Shown: positions 35,008-43,200 of the stretch, piece by piece
Layout of the letters: every line of letters begins with the position of its first letter
Numbering within the stretch: the stretch's first letter is position 1
Source of the DNA: Helicoverpa zea
Taxonomy: Eukaryota; Arthropoda; Insecta; Lepidoptera; Noctuidae
DNA length: 64,000 bases
Assembly: GCF_022581195.2 (NCBI RefSeq)
Contig: NC_061469.1
Span: 11,278,501-11,342,500, forward strand
Direction: 5' to 3'
Made by a program: the position numbers and the translations under genes
The notes under the pieces: model-generated
What the model was told of the DNA's origin: nothing
The model's database searches: none
Seen by the model: only the letters and a program-made list of their open reading frames with translations

Positions 35008-35255
35008 CCATTAAATTGGTGACAAAATATGTGGTCGCCATTAAATTGGAGACAAAGTATGTGGTCACCATTAAATGGGTGACAAAGTATGGAGTCACCA
35101 TTAAATTGGAGACAAAGTATGTGGTCACCATTAAATGGGTGACAAAGTATAGAGTCACCATTAAATTGGAGACAAAGTATGTGGTCGCCATTAAATGGGT
35201 GACAAAGTATATGGTCATCATCAAATTGGAAACAGTCCATCTAGGTCACCATTCA
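35008..35255. repeat. 30-bp tandem array with 60-bp higher-order period
   Basis: About eight units of CCATTAAATTGGAGACAAAG and TATGTGGTCA. Units alternate between AATTGGAGACAAAGTATGTG and AATGGGTGACAAAGTATGGA forms, giving a 60-bp period. Open frames on both strands follow from 30 being a multiple of three. The GTCA...ATTAAATTG core recalls the 47-bp array of the same element. Confidence 0.9.
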
Positions 35256-35900
35256 ATTGGGACGATCTTATGTGATTACTTTCCTCGTACGGCTCGTACG
35301 GTTTTGAATGAGTGAAAAGCATTGATGAGGTACCCTAATGCCGATCTTTTACCTTGGAACAATGCATTCTGTATCAGTTTTAAGTGAAGTCGAACCAAGC
35401 AAGATGAGTGCTCATTATCTGAAGGCACAGCAATATTTCAGACTTGCTTGATTTCACATGGACTGATTGGCGGGATGTCTGCCAAATGGACGGATCATCT
35501 CTAGTGTAGATATAATACAGGGCCGGAACAGCGGCTACAAAACCTGAAGTTAAACTTGCCGGCCTGATATCACTGCTACGAATTTGTCTTGTTGAGCCTG
35601 AAGCAGATGCTGGTATGTTACCGTCTGCAAAGGGACGGATTTTTATTTATGTTTATTTCACAAGGGAAGGGATGTAGTGTCCTGCAGTATCACCGATATC
35701 TGTCGTCTCCTTAAATGGAAAGGGAAATGAAATGGAAACGGAACAAAGTAAATCAGTTTGATGGCAGTGTGATCGGTGGACTGATCTGATAGCGTGGTTT
35801 TGTTGTGCTGCAGGTGTTTGATAGATCTTTAAGAAATTACCAAAATATTTATGAGTTTGATTGTTGGACTTTTTGAAACAAGGTTAAAATCAAAACAACA
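35256..35900. other. Element B internal region, right, no gene seen
   Basis: No pol or integrase motif. It ends in the polypurine tract. Confidence 0.55.
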
Positions 35901-35909
35901 AGGGAGAGA
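35894..35909 (+). other. Polypurine tract of element B
   Basis: AACAACAAGGGAGAGA abuts the TG of the right LTR. Such a tract primes plus-strand DNA synthesis, and its place fixes the element's orientation. Confidence 0.85.
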
Positions 35910-36023
35910 TGTAGTGTATGCAGGTACATGTGCATCATTGTATAGGTTATGTCATTATTATGACGCCTCGTGCGCATACGTCACTCGGTTATAAATACCG
36001 GATCGAGCGGTGGGGAGTCAGTC
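35910..36023 (+). repeat. LTR B, right copy, first part (interrupted)
   Basis: 114 bp identical by eye to 30381-30494. TATAAATA is at 35990-35997 and TCAGTC at 36018-36023. LINE-2 starts at the next base, so the break is exactly at the end of the initiator. Confidence 0.93.
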
Positions 36024-36235
36024 TTGGGTTTTTGGATAGGCCCGTTCGCCGCGTTTAGTACTCGCAACCGCTTGAGGAAGCCGCACGGACCCAACCTAGC
36101 TCGGAGCCACCCGGACTCATTTCGGCATTTGTCTGCAGGTGCCGAAGTGCCGGGAGGCGCCACCATCGCCATCCAGTGCTCTGCTGGAGCACCGATGGTC
36201 GCGGAGGCGAACGCCCCAGCAGCAGAAGATCCAAC

Positions 36236-38932
36236 ATGCCGAAGCCGGGAGCTCGCGGCTCAGGTCGCGACCCCCCGCGCTCCCCCTCCCCCCCCGCGCG
36301 ACCGCTGGCGCACAGAACGACATCGCTGCCGGATCTCGGTGGCGAGTCGCACGACGCGCCGCAGCGGCCCGCTGAGGTGAGAAGAGGACCAAGCACCCGC
36401 GGCGACATCGCCCACCCTGCTGGCAGTGGCAGTACCAGCAGTGGAGCGAATACCGCCGCGAGACACAGCGTCCCCAAACGCCCTACAAACTTTCGCCCGG
36501 TGCCATCGCACCCCCCGGGACCAGCAACAGTGGGTCGAGCGCAGCAAGTGCGCGCCCCCCCACCGCAACCTCGCCCCTCCGCCGCGAAGCAAGCGCGTCC
36601 GGATACGCAGCCCGCGAGTGCCGTCACGTCCCCCGCGCGCCCCGCGCCCTCGGACGCAGTGCCGCCGCGTTCCGACGCGCCGCCCGCGCGCTCCGCCACG
36701 CGCCCCGCCGCGAGTGTGACTAGTGCGCGAGTCGGTGGGCAAGCTGTGTGCTCAGCAGCACCCCCCGCGCGCCCCGCCGCGCAACCCGCGCCCTCGGACG
36801 CAGTGCCGCCGCGTTTCGACGCGCCGCCCGCGCGTTCCGCCACGCGCCCCGCCGCGAGTGACATTAGTGCGCGAGCCGGTGGGCAAGCTGTGTGCTCAGC
36901 AGCACCCCCCGCGCGCCCCGCCGCGCAACCCGCGCCTTCGGACGCAGTGCCGCCGCGTTCCGACGCGCCGCCCGCGCGCTCCGCCACGCGCCCCGCCGCG
37001 AGTGACACTGGTGCGCGAGCCGGTGGGCAAGCTGTGTGCTCAGCAGCACCCCCCGCGCGCTCCGCCGTACCACCCGCGCGATCTGCCGCGCCCACCTCGC
37101 GCACGACCGCGTCCGCCGCGCGCCCCGCCGCGCCCCCCGCGCCTTCGAACGCAGTGCCGCCGCGCTCCGACGCGCCGCCCGCTCGTGCTGTCGCGCGCCC
37201 TGCCGAGCCACCTGCCCGGCCTGCGCCGGGCCCCTCTGTACCTGCCGCCGCCACCCCGGCGCACCCGACGCTGTGTTACAAGCGGACGGTGACGCCGCAG
37301 CGGCTGTGGTTTGCATCGAGTTTCTCCCCCCCGCCGCCGCGGACCTCTGCGCAGGACTCACCGGCGGCCATGCCGGGAAGTTTCTCGCGCAGCGGGTCGG
37401 AGATGTCAGTGGCATCGGGGGAGTACTCCCCGCTAAGAGATCAGTCGCCGCCCTACCTGGAGGACGCCTCGGACCAGGAGGAGGAAGAGAGCGTCGAGCC
37501 GGGGACCCAGCCTGAGAGAGCACAGCGCCGCCAGCGCAGCCCGGACAACGACGATGATGCCGCCGCGGAGGGTGAGTACCCTAAACGATACTGTATAGAG
37601 GTTCCGCAACCATCCTTCGCGGAGATGGCACGCCGCACCACGCCCCCGAGGGACACCGCCGCCGCCACCGCCACGGCCAACGACACCACTGCCACGGCAG
37701 CAGCCCCCCCAAAGAAAAAGCCTCGCTACCCGCCGCTGGTAGTTGAGAGGATGCCTGACTGGGCCGCCCATTTCCGGGTGCTCAGGGACAGGCTGGGCTT
37801 CCCTCCCCACGCGCGCCCCTACCAAGCCGGGGTGCGCTTCAGCCCGGAATCGGAAGAGGAGTACAGGGTGGTCCAGCGGTACCTGACCACCCTAGAAGGA
37901 GAGTGCGGCCTATCCTGGTTCGCCTACTCGCTGCCAGCGGAGCGCAGCCTGAAGGTAGCCATAAGGGGGCTGCCTGCCGATACGGACCCCGCCGACATTC
38001 AAGAGGAGCTGCGCGAGCTGGGATACCAGCCGGAGTACGTCCGCCACATCAAGGCGCGACGCGGAAGACCCGGCTGCGTATTCCACGCGATACTTAAAAA
38101 GACGCAGAACATCAGGGCTATCTACGACACCGCCGTGTTGCTCAACATGCGCGGTGTCAAGATAGAGGCGTGGCGCGGAAAACGCGGACCGGCCCAGTGC
38201 CACCGATGCCAGCAATTCCGGCACAGCTCACACAATTGCCACCGCCCGCTCGCCTGCGTACGTTGCGGCGAGGGCCACCACGCACGCGACTGCCCGCGGC
38301 CCAGGGAGGAGCCCGCAACGTGCGCAAACTGTGGCGGGGAGCACCCAGCGTGCAGCATCAGATGCCCCGTCTACAGAGAGGAAACCAAGGTGAGGCGGGC
38401 GGGTACCGTCGCCATCACCGCCCCTCTACGCCGGCCGGACGCACCGCGACACATAGACGCGGAGCGGCCGCTAGAGACGGACGCCACCACCACCTTGATG
38501 GCGGCGGCGAACAACCGAACTGGGCCGCGACGCAGGAGGCGCGGCGGCAGGAGAGGAAAGAAGCCTCAAGGAACCGCCGCGCCCCAATCCCGGACACAGA
38601 CGACGCAGCCACCAGAAGCCGTCCCAGAGCAGGAGATGGCACCACGCGGACGCCGGGCGACGCGGCGCGCTGAGGCAGTGGAGGCACAGGAGCTGCCCCC
38701 GGCGCCGCTCGCGCCCACATGCCCACAACCGCTGCAGCAGCGCGACGCCGCGCGCCCCCGCCGGCGGCCGCCGCCACCGCCGGCCGACACCAGCGACTCC
38801 AGCGGCCCAAGCCGGACGGCCCGGGCCATACACATCCTCCTCGGCGTGATCAGGGCACTCCGGGAAGGAGCCAGCCCGGAAGAAGCGGTCCTCGACGGCC
38901 TGACGGCAGTGCTCGCCCTTTACAATGGCTAG
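36236..38932 (+). CDS. LINE-2 ORF1, Gag-like protein with 48-residue repeats
   Basis: 898 aa from the first in-frame ATG (36236); the frame is open upstream to about 36176 without an ATG. Residues 1-340 are Ala/Pro/Arg-rich and contain about three copies of a 48-residue repeat starting near residues 140, 188 and 236 (144-bp DNA units at 36657, 36801 and 36945). A Ser/Glu-acidic stretch follows. About 540-620 is PRE_C2HC-like (WFAYSLPAERSLKVAIRGLP). Three zinc knuckles at 655-710: CHRCQQFRHSSHNC, CVRCGEGHHARDC and CANCGGEHPACSIRC. It probably binds the LINE RNA. It is clearly longer than LINE-1 ORF1 because of the repeat domain. The stop overlaps ORF2. Confidence 0.88.
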   Translation: MPKPGARGSGRDPPRSPSPPARPLAHRTTSLPDLGGESHDAPQRPAEVRRGPSTRGDIAHPAGSGSTSSGANTAARHSVPKRPTNFRPVPSHPPGPATVGRAQQVRAPPPQPRPSAAKQARPDTQPASAVTSPARPAPSDAVPPRSDAPPARSATRPAASVTSARVGGQAVCSAAPPARPAAQPAPSDAVPPRFDAPPARSATRPAASDISARAGGQAVCSAAPPARPAAQPAPSDAVPPRSDAPPARSATRPAASDTGARAGGQAVCSAAPPARSAVPPARSAAPTSRTTASAARPAAPPAPSNAVPPRSDAPPARAVARPAEPPARPAPGPSVPAAATPAHPTLCYKRTVTPQRLWFASSFSPPPPRTSAQDSPAAMPGSFSRSGSEMSVASGEYSPLRDQSPPYLEDASDQEEEESVEPGTQPERAQRRQRSPDNDDDAAAEGEYPKRYCIEVPQPSFAEMARRTTPPRDTAAATATANDTTATAAAPPKKKPRYPPLVVERMPDWAAHFRVLRDRLGFPPHARPYQAGVRFSPESEEEYRVVQRYLTTLEGECGLSWFAYSLPAERSLKVAIRGLPADTDPADIQEELRELGYQPEYVRHIKARRGRPGCVFHAILKKTQNIRAIYDTAVLLNMRGVKIEAWRGKRGPAQCHRCQQFRHSSHNCHRPLACVRCGEGHHARDCPRPREEPATCANCGGEHPACSIRCPVYREETKVRRAGTVAITAPLRRPDAPRHIDAERPLETDATTTLMAAANNRTGPRRRRRGGRRGKKPQGTAAPQSRTQTTQPPEAVPEQEMAPRGRRATRRAEAVEAQELPPAPLAPTCPQPLQQRDAARPRRRPPPPPADTSDSSGPSRTARAIHILLGVIRALREGASPEEAVLDGLTAVLALYNG
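36657..37088 (+). repeat. 144-bp in-frame tandem repeats in LINE-2 ORF1
   Basis: CAGTGCCGCCGCGTT recurs at 36657, 36801 and 36945, with GTGGGCAAGCTGTGTGCTCA in each unit. A diverged CAGTGCCGCCGCG reappears at 37152. Units differ by only a few bases, so the expansion is recent and frame-preserving. Confidence 0.93.
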
Positions 38933-41615
38933 GCCGTTGAGGATCTTACATTGGAACGCCCGCGGCCTCCGGAACAAGGCCGCACCACTTCGCCATCTCC
39001 TGCAACAACAAGATATCGACGTGGCGCTCATCAGCGAGACACACCTGGGACCAGCGGATCGGACGCGGTTCCCGGGTTACATCGTCTACCGCCAGGATGA
39101 AGAATCGGCATTCCTGCATCGGTACCGTGGTCTGGCAGTACTGGTAAAGAGAAGAGTCGTCCATCAGCAGATAGCCCATTTACAGCTTGCTTCCCTCTAC
39201 ACGCTGGGAGTCCAAGTGCACGTGGCCGGCGAGGACGTCGACCTCTACGCGTGCTACAAGCCGCCCGCGACCCGCCTAGAACACGCGGAGCTGCGGGCCC
39301 TCTTGCCGCCGCACGCACCAAGGCCGGCGCTCATTGCCGGCGACCTGAACTGCAAACACCCAGCGTGGAATAGCGTTCAGACGAACCCAGAGGGACGACG
39401 GCTCTTCGCGGACGCAGAAGCCCACGGGTACACGGTGTCTGGCCCAGAAGTGCCCACCCATTACCCGGACAATGCCCTACACACCCCGGACGTGCTGGAC
39501 ATTGTGGTCCATAGTGGGCTCACGTGCCAGATCACGCAGCAAGTCTTGGACGACGAGATGCAGTCCGACCACCATCCTGTACTCGTCGTCCTTTCAGGAA
39601 TGCCGACCAGACAGCGCCTAGGAGCGCCACGTCGGAAAATCGATTGGGACGCCTTCACCAAGAAACTGGAGATCACCACGCCGACTCGGCCTATCGTCTC
39701 CCCCGCGGACGTGGACGGTCTGGCTGAAGAGGTCACCGTTTGCATCCAGAGCGCCTTAGATGAGGCGACAACTGTGTCTCCGCAGGGGGCAACCGCCTAC
39801 CCCCCCCTGCCGCGCCACCTGCAGCAACTGGTCGCCCAGAAGAGGCGCCTACGCAAACGGTGGCAAGTTACCAGATGCCCGACGGAGAAGGCCGTCGTAA
39901 ACCGTCTCGCGGAGAGAATTAAGGCCGAGCTCAACGCACACCGCAGCGAGAGCTGGGAGGCCCACATCGACGCTGTCGACGGCGACTGGCCGTCTATACA
40001 CAGACTGTGCCGACAGCTGTCGAACACCCCAGCTCCAGTGCGGCCGCTGCTGGACAGCGGCGGGGCACTTAGATACACCGCACCAGACCGCGCGGAGATC
40101 TTTGCCGAGCACCTGGAGCGTCAATTCCGCCCGAACGACACTCAAGACGCAGAACACGTCGCAGCAGTCGAGAAACACCTTGGGGACTACTTCGCATCGC
40201 CGATAGCCTCTGAGGAAGACCCTATTTTCTTCGCGCCTGGCGCAGTCAGACGCGCCATCCTCCGGACCAAGCTGAAGAAGGCCCCCGGTGCTGACGGTAT
40301 CACCAACACAGCGCTGCGCCACCTGCCGTACCGTATGGTTGCGGCCCTGGCGCGCCTGTACACGGGGATACTGCGCACGGGGACCTTCCCCCGCATATGG
40401 AAGGAGGGGCGCGTTATCATGCTGCCCAAGGCGCAGAAGAACGTGCTGAAGCCAGAGAGCTATCGGCCCATCACTCTCCTGCCCACCATCTCCAAGGTGT
40501 TCGAGCTGCTCCTGCTGCGACACCTCACCCCGCACCTGACGCCACGCCCAGAACAGTACGGGTTTCGGGCGGAACACAGCACGACGCTCCAGCTGACGAG
40601 GGTACTGCACCACTTCGCCAACACGGTGAACAGGCGTGAACACGCGGTTGCAGTATTCCTCGACATGGAGAAGGCTTTTGACCGGGTCTGGCACCCCGGT
40701 CTCATATACAAGATCTCCACGTCGGATACGCCCCGCCGCATAACACAGGTGATCTCCAGCTTTCTTTCAGGACGCACAATACGTGTGGTGGTCGACGGCG
40801 CGCTATCAAGCGCGCGCCCGGTGAGAGCGGGAGTGCCGCAGGGAAGCTGCCTCTCGCCCGTCTGCTACTCACGGTACACCGACGACATCCCCTCGGCGGA
40901 GGACTCGACACTTGCGCTGTATGCTGACGACGCCGCGTACATCACGACGTCGATGAGCGCGAAGCACGCGATCGTCAAAATGCAGCGTGTCCTCGACCTC
41001 CTCCCCGAGTGGCTGTCCAAATGGCGGCTGTCGGTGAACGTGGGTAAGACGCAGGCGATCATCATCGGGGGCGGCCCCGCACGACCACCCAAACTGGCAC
41101 TACAAGGCGCCGAGATCGAGTGGTCGCCCCGGGTCAAGTACCTGGGCGTCACCATCGACCGGCGCCTCACCATGGCTGCACACGTCCGGCAGGTCGCCGG
41201 TAAGGGCAGGGTAGCCCGCGCCTTGCTCAAACCAGTGCTCTCATCTCGCCTCCCGCTGCGTACCAAACTGGCGGTGTACAAGACGTACATCCGGCCGGTA
41301 CTGACGTACGCCGCCCCAGCGTGGTTCGCCCTCACTAGCGAGAGCAGCCGCAAGACGCTGCGCTCACAGCAGAGCGCATGCCTGCGGCTCATCGCGCAAG
41401 CTCCTCGCTATGTGAGGAACGACGTCCTCCAGCGGGACCTTAAGATGGAGAGCCTGGACGAGTTCGTGCGCCGGCTCAGCGAGGGCATGTTCGCGCGTGC
41501 AGACGCATCTGCTTGGCTTCACGTCAAGCACCTGGCGCCCTTGCACGCGCGCCCGCCTGACGCTAAGGCCTTACCGCGCGACCTCCTGCCGGACGTGCCG
41601 CCACCACCGGACTGA
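38925..41615 (+). CDS. LINE-2 ORF2, endonuclease / reverse transcriptase
   Basis: 896 aa. APE-like endonuclease: HWNARGLRN (9), ISETHLGP (38), AGDLNCKHPAWNS (138) and QSDHHPVLVVLS (213). Reverse transcriptase: APGADGITNTALRHLP (452), ESYRPITLLPTISKVFE (510), FLDMEKAFDRVWHPG, GVPQGSCLSP and YADDAAYI (665). Motif order and spacing match Jockey-clade ORF2. The ATG lies inside the last codons of ORF1 (ATGGCTAG), so translation probably depends on termination-reinitiation. There is no frameshift or stop. The C terminus is shorter than that of LINE-1. Confidence 0.95.
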   Translation: MARPLRILHWNARGLRNKAAPLRHLLQQQDIDVALISETHLGPADRTRFPGYIVYRQDEESAFLHRYRGLAVLVKRRVVHQQIAHLQLASLYTLGVQVHVAGEDVDLYACYKPPATRLEHAELRALLPPHAPRPALIAGDLNCKHPAWNSVQTNPEGRRLFADAEAHGYTVSGPEVPTHYPDNALHTPDVLDIVVHSGLTCQITQQVLDDEMQSDHHPVLVVLSGMPTRQRLGAPRRKIDWDAFTKKLEITTPTRPIVSPADVDGLAEEVTVCIQSALDEATTVSPQGATAYPPLPRHLQQLVAQKRRLRKRWQVTRCPTEKAVVNRLAERIKAELNAHRSESWEAHIDAVDGDWPSIHRLCRQLSNTPAPVRPLLDSGGALRYTAPDRAEIFAEHLERQFRPNDTQDAEHVAAVEKHLGDYFASPIASEEDPIFFAPGAVRRAILRTKLKKAPGADGITNTALRHLPYRMVAALARLYTGILRTGTFPRIWKEGRVIMLPKAQKNVLKPESYRPITLLPTISKVFELLLLRHLTPHLTPRPEQYGFRAEHSTTLQLTRVLHHFANTVNRREHAVAVFLDMEKAFDRVWHPGLIYKISTSDTPRRITQVISSFLSGRTIRVVVDGALSSARPVRAGVPQGSCLSPVCYSRYTDDIPSAEDSTLALYADDAAYITTSMSAKHAIVKMQRVLDLLPEWLSKWRLSVNVGKTQAIIIGGGPARPPKLALQGAEIEWSPRVKYLGVTIDRRLTMAAHVRQVAGKGRVARALLKPVLSSRLPLRTKLAVYKTYIRPVLTYAAPAWFALTSESSRKTLRSQQSACLRLIAQAPRYVRNDVLQRDLKMESLDEFVRRLSEGMFARADASAWLHVKHLAPLHARPPDAKALPRDLLPDVPPPPD

Positions 41616-42261
41616 CGACACCCGAGCTGGCTGCACCCATCTACACACAGCCAGCTCACACAACAGACACTCCACACACACGATATACACTCGGCGAGCG
41701 TCGTGTGCTAGGTTAATATAGGCACGACGCAACCCGCCACACAATCACGACTCCACAACATTGTACTCACGCAATACCGTGTCGCGCAAGCGCGCACACG
41801 GTGGCGCACACACTGAGCGGCGGTACACACACATACAAGCCGCTCATACATACATAATCGGCCCGTCGGCTGGAGCGTGACCGGCTAGCTCTGGAAGCGT
41901 TACAGTCGCGGGTCTAGCATACCCGTTGTGCAGGGGCGCAGAGCCGGCGTCTCTGTCGCTGGTCGTCACCCGCCGGGCCTCCCCCGGGTAACCGGGGGTC
42001 TCACCTGGCGAGGACTGACCGCCGAGACGCCGTGAAGAAGCGGCAATGTGCTGCCGCCAGCGCACCTGCAAACAAACACACGACATATTAACACATAGGG
42101 CAGCGTCGCACAAACGCTGTCCTAAACTGCCGCGCCTACATCGGCAATCCAAAGACCTGCCCGTAGTAACGGGCAGCGATTGGACCCCGCGGGAAAGGGG
42201 CGTAGCCCCGCGGCCCGCCAGCCGCGCCCCCTTGCGGGGGCGCAGCGACAACCCCGACGTC
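41616..42261 (+). other. LINE-2 3' UTR with terminal hairpins
   Basis: GC-rich. Near the end: CTGCCCGT (42157-42164) pairs with ACGGGCAG (42169-42176); GGGGC (42197-42201) with GCCCC (42205-42209); CGCCCCC (42225-42231) with GGGGGCG (42236-42242). The element then stops at CCCCGACGTC. In tail-less LINEs a folded 3' end is the usual template mark for the reverse transcriptase; that role here is inference. Confidence 0.7.
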
Positions 42262-42272
42262 GGGAGTCAGTC

Positions 42273-42345
42273 GTTGTCAGACTGTCGACCTGTGTGGTGG
42301 TGCGTTGGCGAGTCGATTAACATAATAAAATGAGCGTACAATACA
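42273..42345 (+). repeat. LTR B, right copy, remainder after LINE-2
   Basis: 73 bp from GTTGTCAGACTGTCGACC to GCGTACAATACA, identical by eye to 30495-30567. It is followed by the target duplication ACCCC. Confidence 0.92.
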
Positions 42346-42700
42346 ACCCCTAAGGAACTAAAACGAACTAAATTTATCTATATTTATATAATATATCTTC
42401 GAATGGTACAAAGGTTTGTATTTAGTCAAAGTAAAGTAAAAATCTGAAAACGGCCAAGTGTGAATCACTTTCGAAAATAACGAATGTGTAACTTTGATCC
42501 ACGAACGAACATAATATATGATAACATGTCATGTCAGTCAGTTGGTAAATCTAGTCCATTTAGTTAATCTAGTTCATTTCTTTGTAAGAAGCATAGTGCA
42601 TATTAAAAAATCTAAAAAATAGTATAAATGAGACATTTCTTTAACTAACTTCATCATAAGAAAAAAATAAAATAAACAACCTTACAAAAATAAATGAAAT

Positions 42701-43064
42701 CCCACCCAAAACAAAAATGTGAAAGGCTGCCAAGTTCGATAATATGGGAATGCTTCGCCTATAAAAGAAGTGAGATCTGAATAAGTACCAAGTTCCATAC
42801 ACATACCTCAGTTAAAAATAGTTACTTTTTAATGATGATTACTTGGCAAGTTTTAATAGAAAATTAAATACTTGATTCATTGCGTTTAGTAGGTTTATAA
42901 CAAGGTGGATGAAAACTTGCCAAGTAACATCATTAAAAAGTAACTATTTTTAACTGAGGTATGTGTATGGAACTTGGTACTTATTCAGATCTCACTTCTT
43001 TTATAGGCGAAGCATTCCCATATTATCGAACTTGGCAGCCTTTCACATTTTTGTTTTGGGTGGG
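42701..43064. repeat. Near-perfect long hairpin, arms about 154 bp, loop 57 bp
   Basis: Left arm 42701-42854 and right arm 42912-43064 are reverse complements with, by eye, a one-base indel and perhaps one further mismatch. The arms start CCCACCCAAAACAAAAATGT and end at ACTTGGCAAGTTTT. The hairpin sits directly inside the right 136-bp TIR arm. No ORF. A transcript would form long double-stranded RNA. Confidence 0.92.
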
Positions 43065-43200
43065 TTTAGTTTAGTCTGACATGCTTTCGTTGGTACTTAC
43101 GTAGTGTTAAAAGTTATTTTTTGCTTTTTATAAGGTTTAGCGTTTTTAACCTTATGTCATAATAATTGCGTGCTTATTTTTGGGTCGGGGGTTTTTTAAA

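Larger units (their letters stand above)
36024..42261 (+). mobile_element. LINE-2: GC-rich Jockey-like non-LTR retrotransposon without poly(A)
   Basis: 6,238 bp between an 11-bp perfect target duplication GGGAGTCAGTC (36013-36023 and 42262-42272). It has a short 5' UTR, ORF1, ORF2 overlapping by 8 nt, and a 3' UTR of about 646 nt that folds into hairpins at its end. No A-tail or short repeat tail is present. It is strikingly GC-rich beside AT-rich flanks. ORF2 resembles Jockey-clade proteins closely, but the missing poly(A) is atypical for that clade. Both ORFs are open, so the copy looks young. Confidence 0.9.
30381..42345 (+). mobile_element. LTR element B, non-autonomous, interrupted by LINE-2
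   Basis: 187-bp TG...CA LTRs, perfect 5-bp target duplication ACCCC (30376-30380 and 42346-42350), a primer-site-like TTGGCGACGAGGAT directly after the left LTR, and a polypurine tract AGGGAGAGA (35901-35909) directly before the right LTR. Plus orientation is therefore secure. Without LINE-2 it is 5,716 bp. The 5,342-bp internal region has two satellite-like arrays, a SINE and an RTE scrap but no gag or pol, so it is a LARD-type element depending on an autonomous relative. The primer-site form resembles Gypsy-group elements; that is inference. Confidence 0.88.
29601..43200. mobile_element. TIR element of about 1.6 kb split by LTR element B
   Basis: 136-bp inverted arms at 29601-29736 and 43065-43200 share TTTAAAAAACCCCCGACC, then GCACGCAATTATTATGACAT, and run to AGACTAAACTAAA with only a few mismatches. 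Removing LTR element B and one copy of its 5-bp duplication leaves about 1,630 bp between the outer ends. The interior holds no ORF, so it would be non-autonomous. I found no convincing target duplication outside the arms. The superfamily is not assigned. Confidence 0.6.

Noticed and set aside
34959..35315. Repetitive proteins of 93-99 codons on both strands
   Set aside because: The frames arise because the DNA unit is 30 bp, a multiple of three. Both strands are open equally.
36055..37254. 399-codon open frame on the minus strand
   Set aside because: It is antisense to LINE-2 ORF1, Gly/Ala/Arg-rich, and follows from the GC-rich 144-bp repeats lacking AT-rich stop codons. The plus frame carries the PRE_C2HC-like segment and zinc knuckles.
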